DNA of 6,546 nucleotides from an uncultured Planctomycetota bacterium (GTDB lineage: Bacteria > Planctomycetota > UBA1135 > GCA-002686595): contig CAIKQM010000212.1 of assembly GCA_903829565.1 (NCBI GenBank), positions 1-6,546 on the forward strand, written 5' to 3'. The position numbers were made by a program, and so were the translations under genes. A model generated the notes under the pieces. The model had not been told where the DNA came from. It saw nothing but the letters and a program-made list of their open reading frames with translations, and made no database searches. Numbering within the stretch: position 1 is the first letter of the stretch; every line of letters begins with the position of its first letter. Below are positions 5,989-6,546 of the stretch, in pieces.

Positions 5989-6532
5989 GGTCAAACCAGC
6001 CGACATTCGTGCAGCGCAACCAAGTCGTGCGCACGGCTGCATCGTCCAGTTGAGCTAGATCGAGCGCCAGCAAGTCACCGTAGCGCTCGCGCTGCAGCAC
6101 ATACGCATGCGTATGCGCGTGGCCTTCGGCGTACCGCTCGAGCCAAGCCTTGCGCTCGCTGAGGTCGGCACGCATGGCGTCGGTGCTCAGCGACAGCTGA
6201 TTGCAAGCCAAGTAGTGCACGCGTGTCTGACCGGGCTGCAAGGCATGCAGCCATGCGCCGCGCTCACCGTCTTGTTGGCGTTGCTCACACACAATGAGGT
6301 TCGGCTGCTCTGCCTCCAGTGTGGTGCACACTGCGTAGGAATGTCCGCCTTGGTGGTACTCGACCACGCGCAAGGATGTTCCAGCGCGCAGAGTCACATA
6401 CGGCAAAGCACGTGTGCCCTCATGCTGCCAGTCATGGCCCACCAACACGAGCTCGGGGCCGCGGCACGCGCTCACGCTGCACAAACCAAATAGCAGCAAT
6501 CCAAGCGCCGTGCGACGCTTGCGCAACACCAA
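5969..6532 (-). CDS. Small predicted lipoprotein of unknown function
   Basis: The frame encodes about 187 residues with a classic lipoprotein signal: basic LRKRR (3-7), hydrophobic TALGLLLFGLCS (8-19) and a lipobox VSAC with the lipidated Cys at 23, followed by Arg24. The protein should therefore be exported and lipid-anchored in an envelope membrane. The mature part has no family I recognise. It is rich in Gln, His and Trp, has four further cysteines (69, 82, 110, 174) that could form two disulfides, and has a His-alternating stretch GHAHTHAY (137-144). The early part looks beta-rich and the middle (118-135) helical. The start is uncertain: TTG at 6532, GTG at 6529 and TTG at 6526 are all possible, none has a visible Shine-Dalgarno, and the frame stays open to the window edge, so an ATG could lie just outside. 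Its 3' end overlaps ispG by 20 bases in convergent orientation. Confidence 0.72.
   Translation of the reverse strand: MVLRKRRTALGLLLFGLCSVSACRGPELVLVGHDWQHEGTRALPYVTLRAGTSLRVVEYHQGGHSYAVCTTLEAEQPNLIVCEQRQQDGERGAWLHALQPGQTRVHYLACNQLSLSTDAMRADLSERKAWLERYAEGHAHTHAYVLQRERYGDLLALDLAQLDDAAVRTTWLRCTNVGWFDLTIEPQ
6100..6115. repeat. Perfect 16-bp palindrome inside the lipoprotein gene
   Basis: CATACGCATGCGTATG equals its own reverse complement over all 16 bases, with no spacer. It encodes the His/Thr/Ala/Tyr part of the GHAHTHAY stretch on the minus strand. About 0.1 such sites are expected by chance in a window of this length (6546 x 4^-8), so it is mildly surprising. It could bind a dimeric protein or simply reflect alternating His codons. 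Confidence 0.5.
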
Positions 6533-6546
6533 GCCAAACGCGATGG

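Overview
The window is a gene-dense, GC-rich (roughly 60 % by eye) bacterial chromosome segment with eight protein-coding genes. I see no RNA gene, CRISPR array, insertion sequence or sign of recent mobile DNA. A flagellum with a FliM/FliN switch and the MEP isoprenoid pathway point to a motile Gram-negative-type bacterium. Long IspG motifs (such as NPGHLHHHE and GLWCGPNF), the GYF_2-type domain and frequent TTG leucine codons would suit Planctomycetota or a deltaproteobacterial lineage such as Myxococcota. This assignment is an impression from memory, not a search result.

Positions 1-2508 (plus strand) hold the end of a flagellar cluster: the C-terminal part of a FliJ-like export chaperone, a MotE/YlxF-like membrane-anchored coiled-coil protein (ATGA overlap with fliJ), then FliM and FliN, the rotor switch. 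An 85-base gap between motE and fliM carries a weak sigma-28-like promoter candidate. The cluster stops at fliN, and fliK, fliL and fliOPQR are absent from the stretch shown.

Positions 2518-4805 (minus strand) hold a two-gene unit. A GYF_2-type plus multi-pass membrane protein is followed, with an ATGA overlap, by an FAD-dependent amine oxidoreductase of the DAO family (sarcosine oxidase / proline dehydrogenase beta type). The oxidoreductase converges on fliN with only 9 bases between the stop codons. Two inverted repeats lie at that junction and may form its transcription boundary.

Positions 4806-4857 form a 52-base divergent intergenic region. Each side has a TATNCT box 8-9 bases before the ATG, so both flanking genes may be transcribed leaderless or nearly so.

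Positions 4858-6532 hold ispG (plus strand, complete, all iron-sulfur ligands present). A convergent minus-strand gene for a small unrecognised lipoprotein overlaps its 3' end by 20 bases.

The modules look functionally independent: motility, a membrane/redox pair, isoprenoid synthesis and an envelope protein. I found no clearly new multi-gene system. The GYF_2 membrane protein/oxidoreductase pair is the least explained arrangement.
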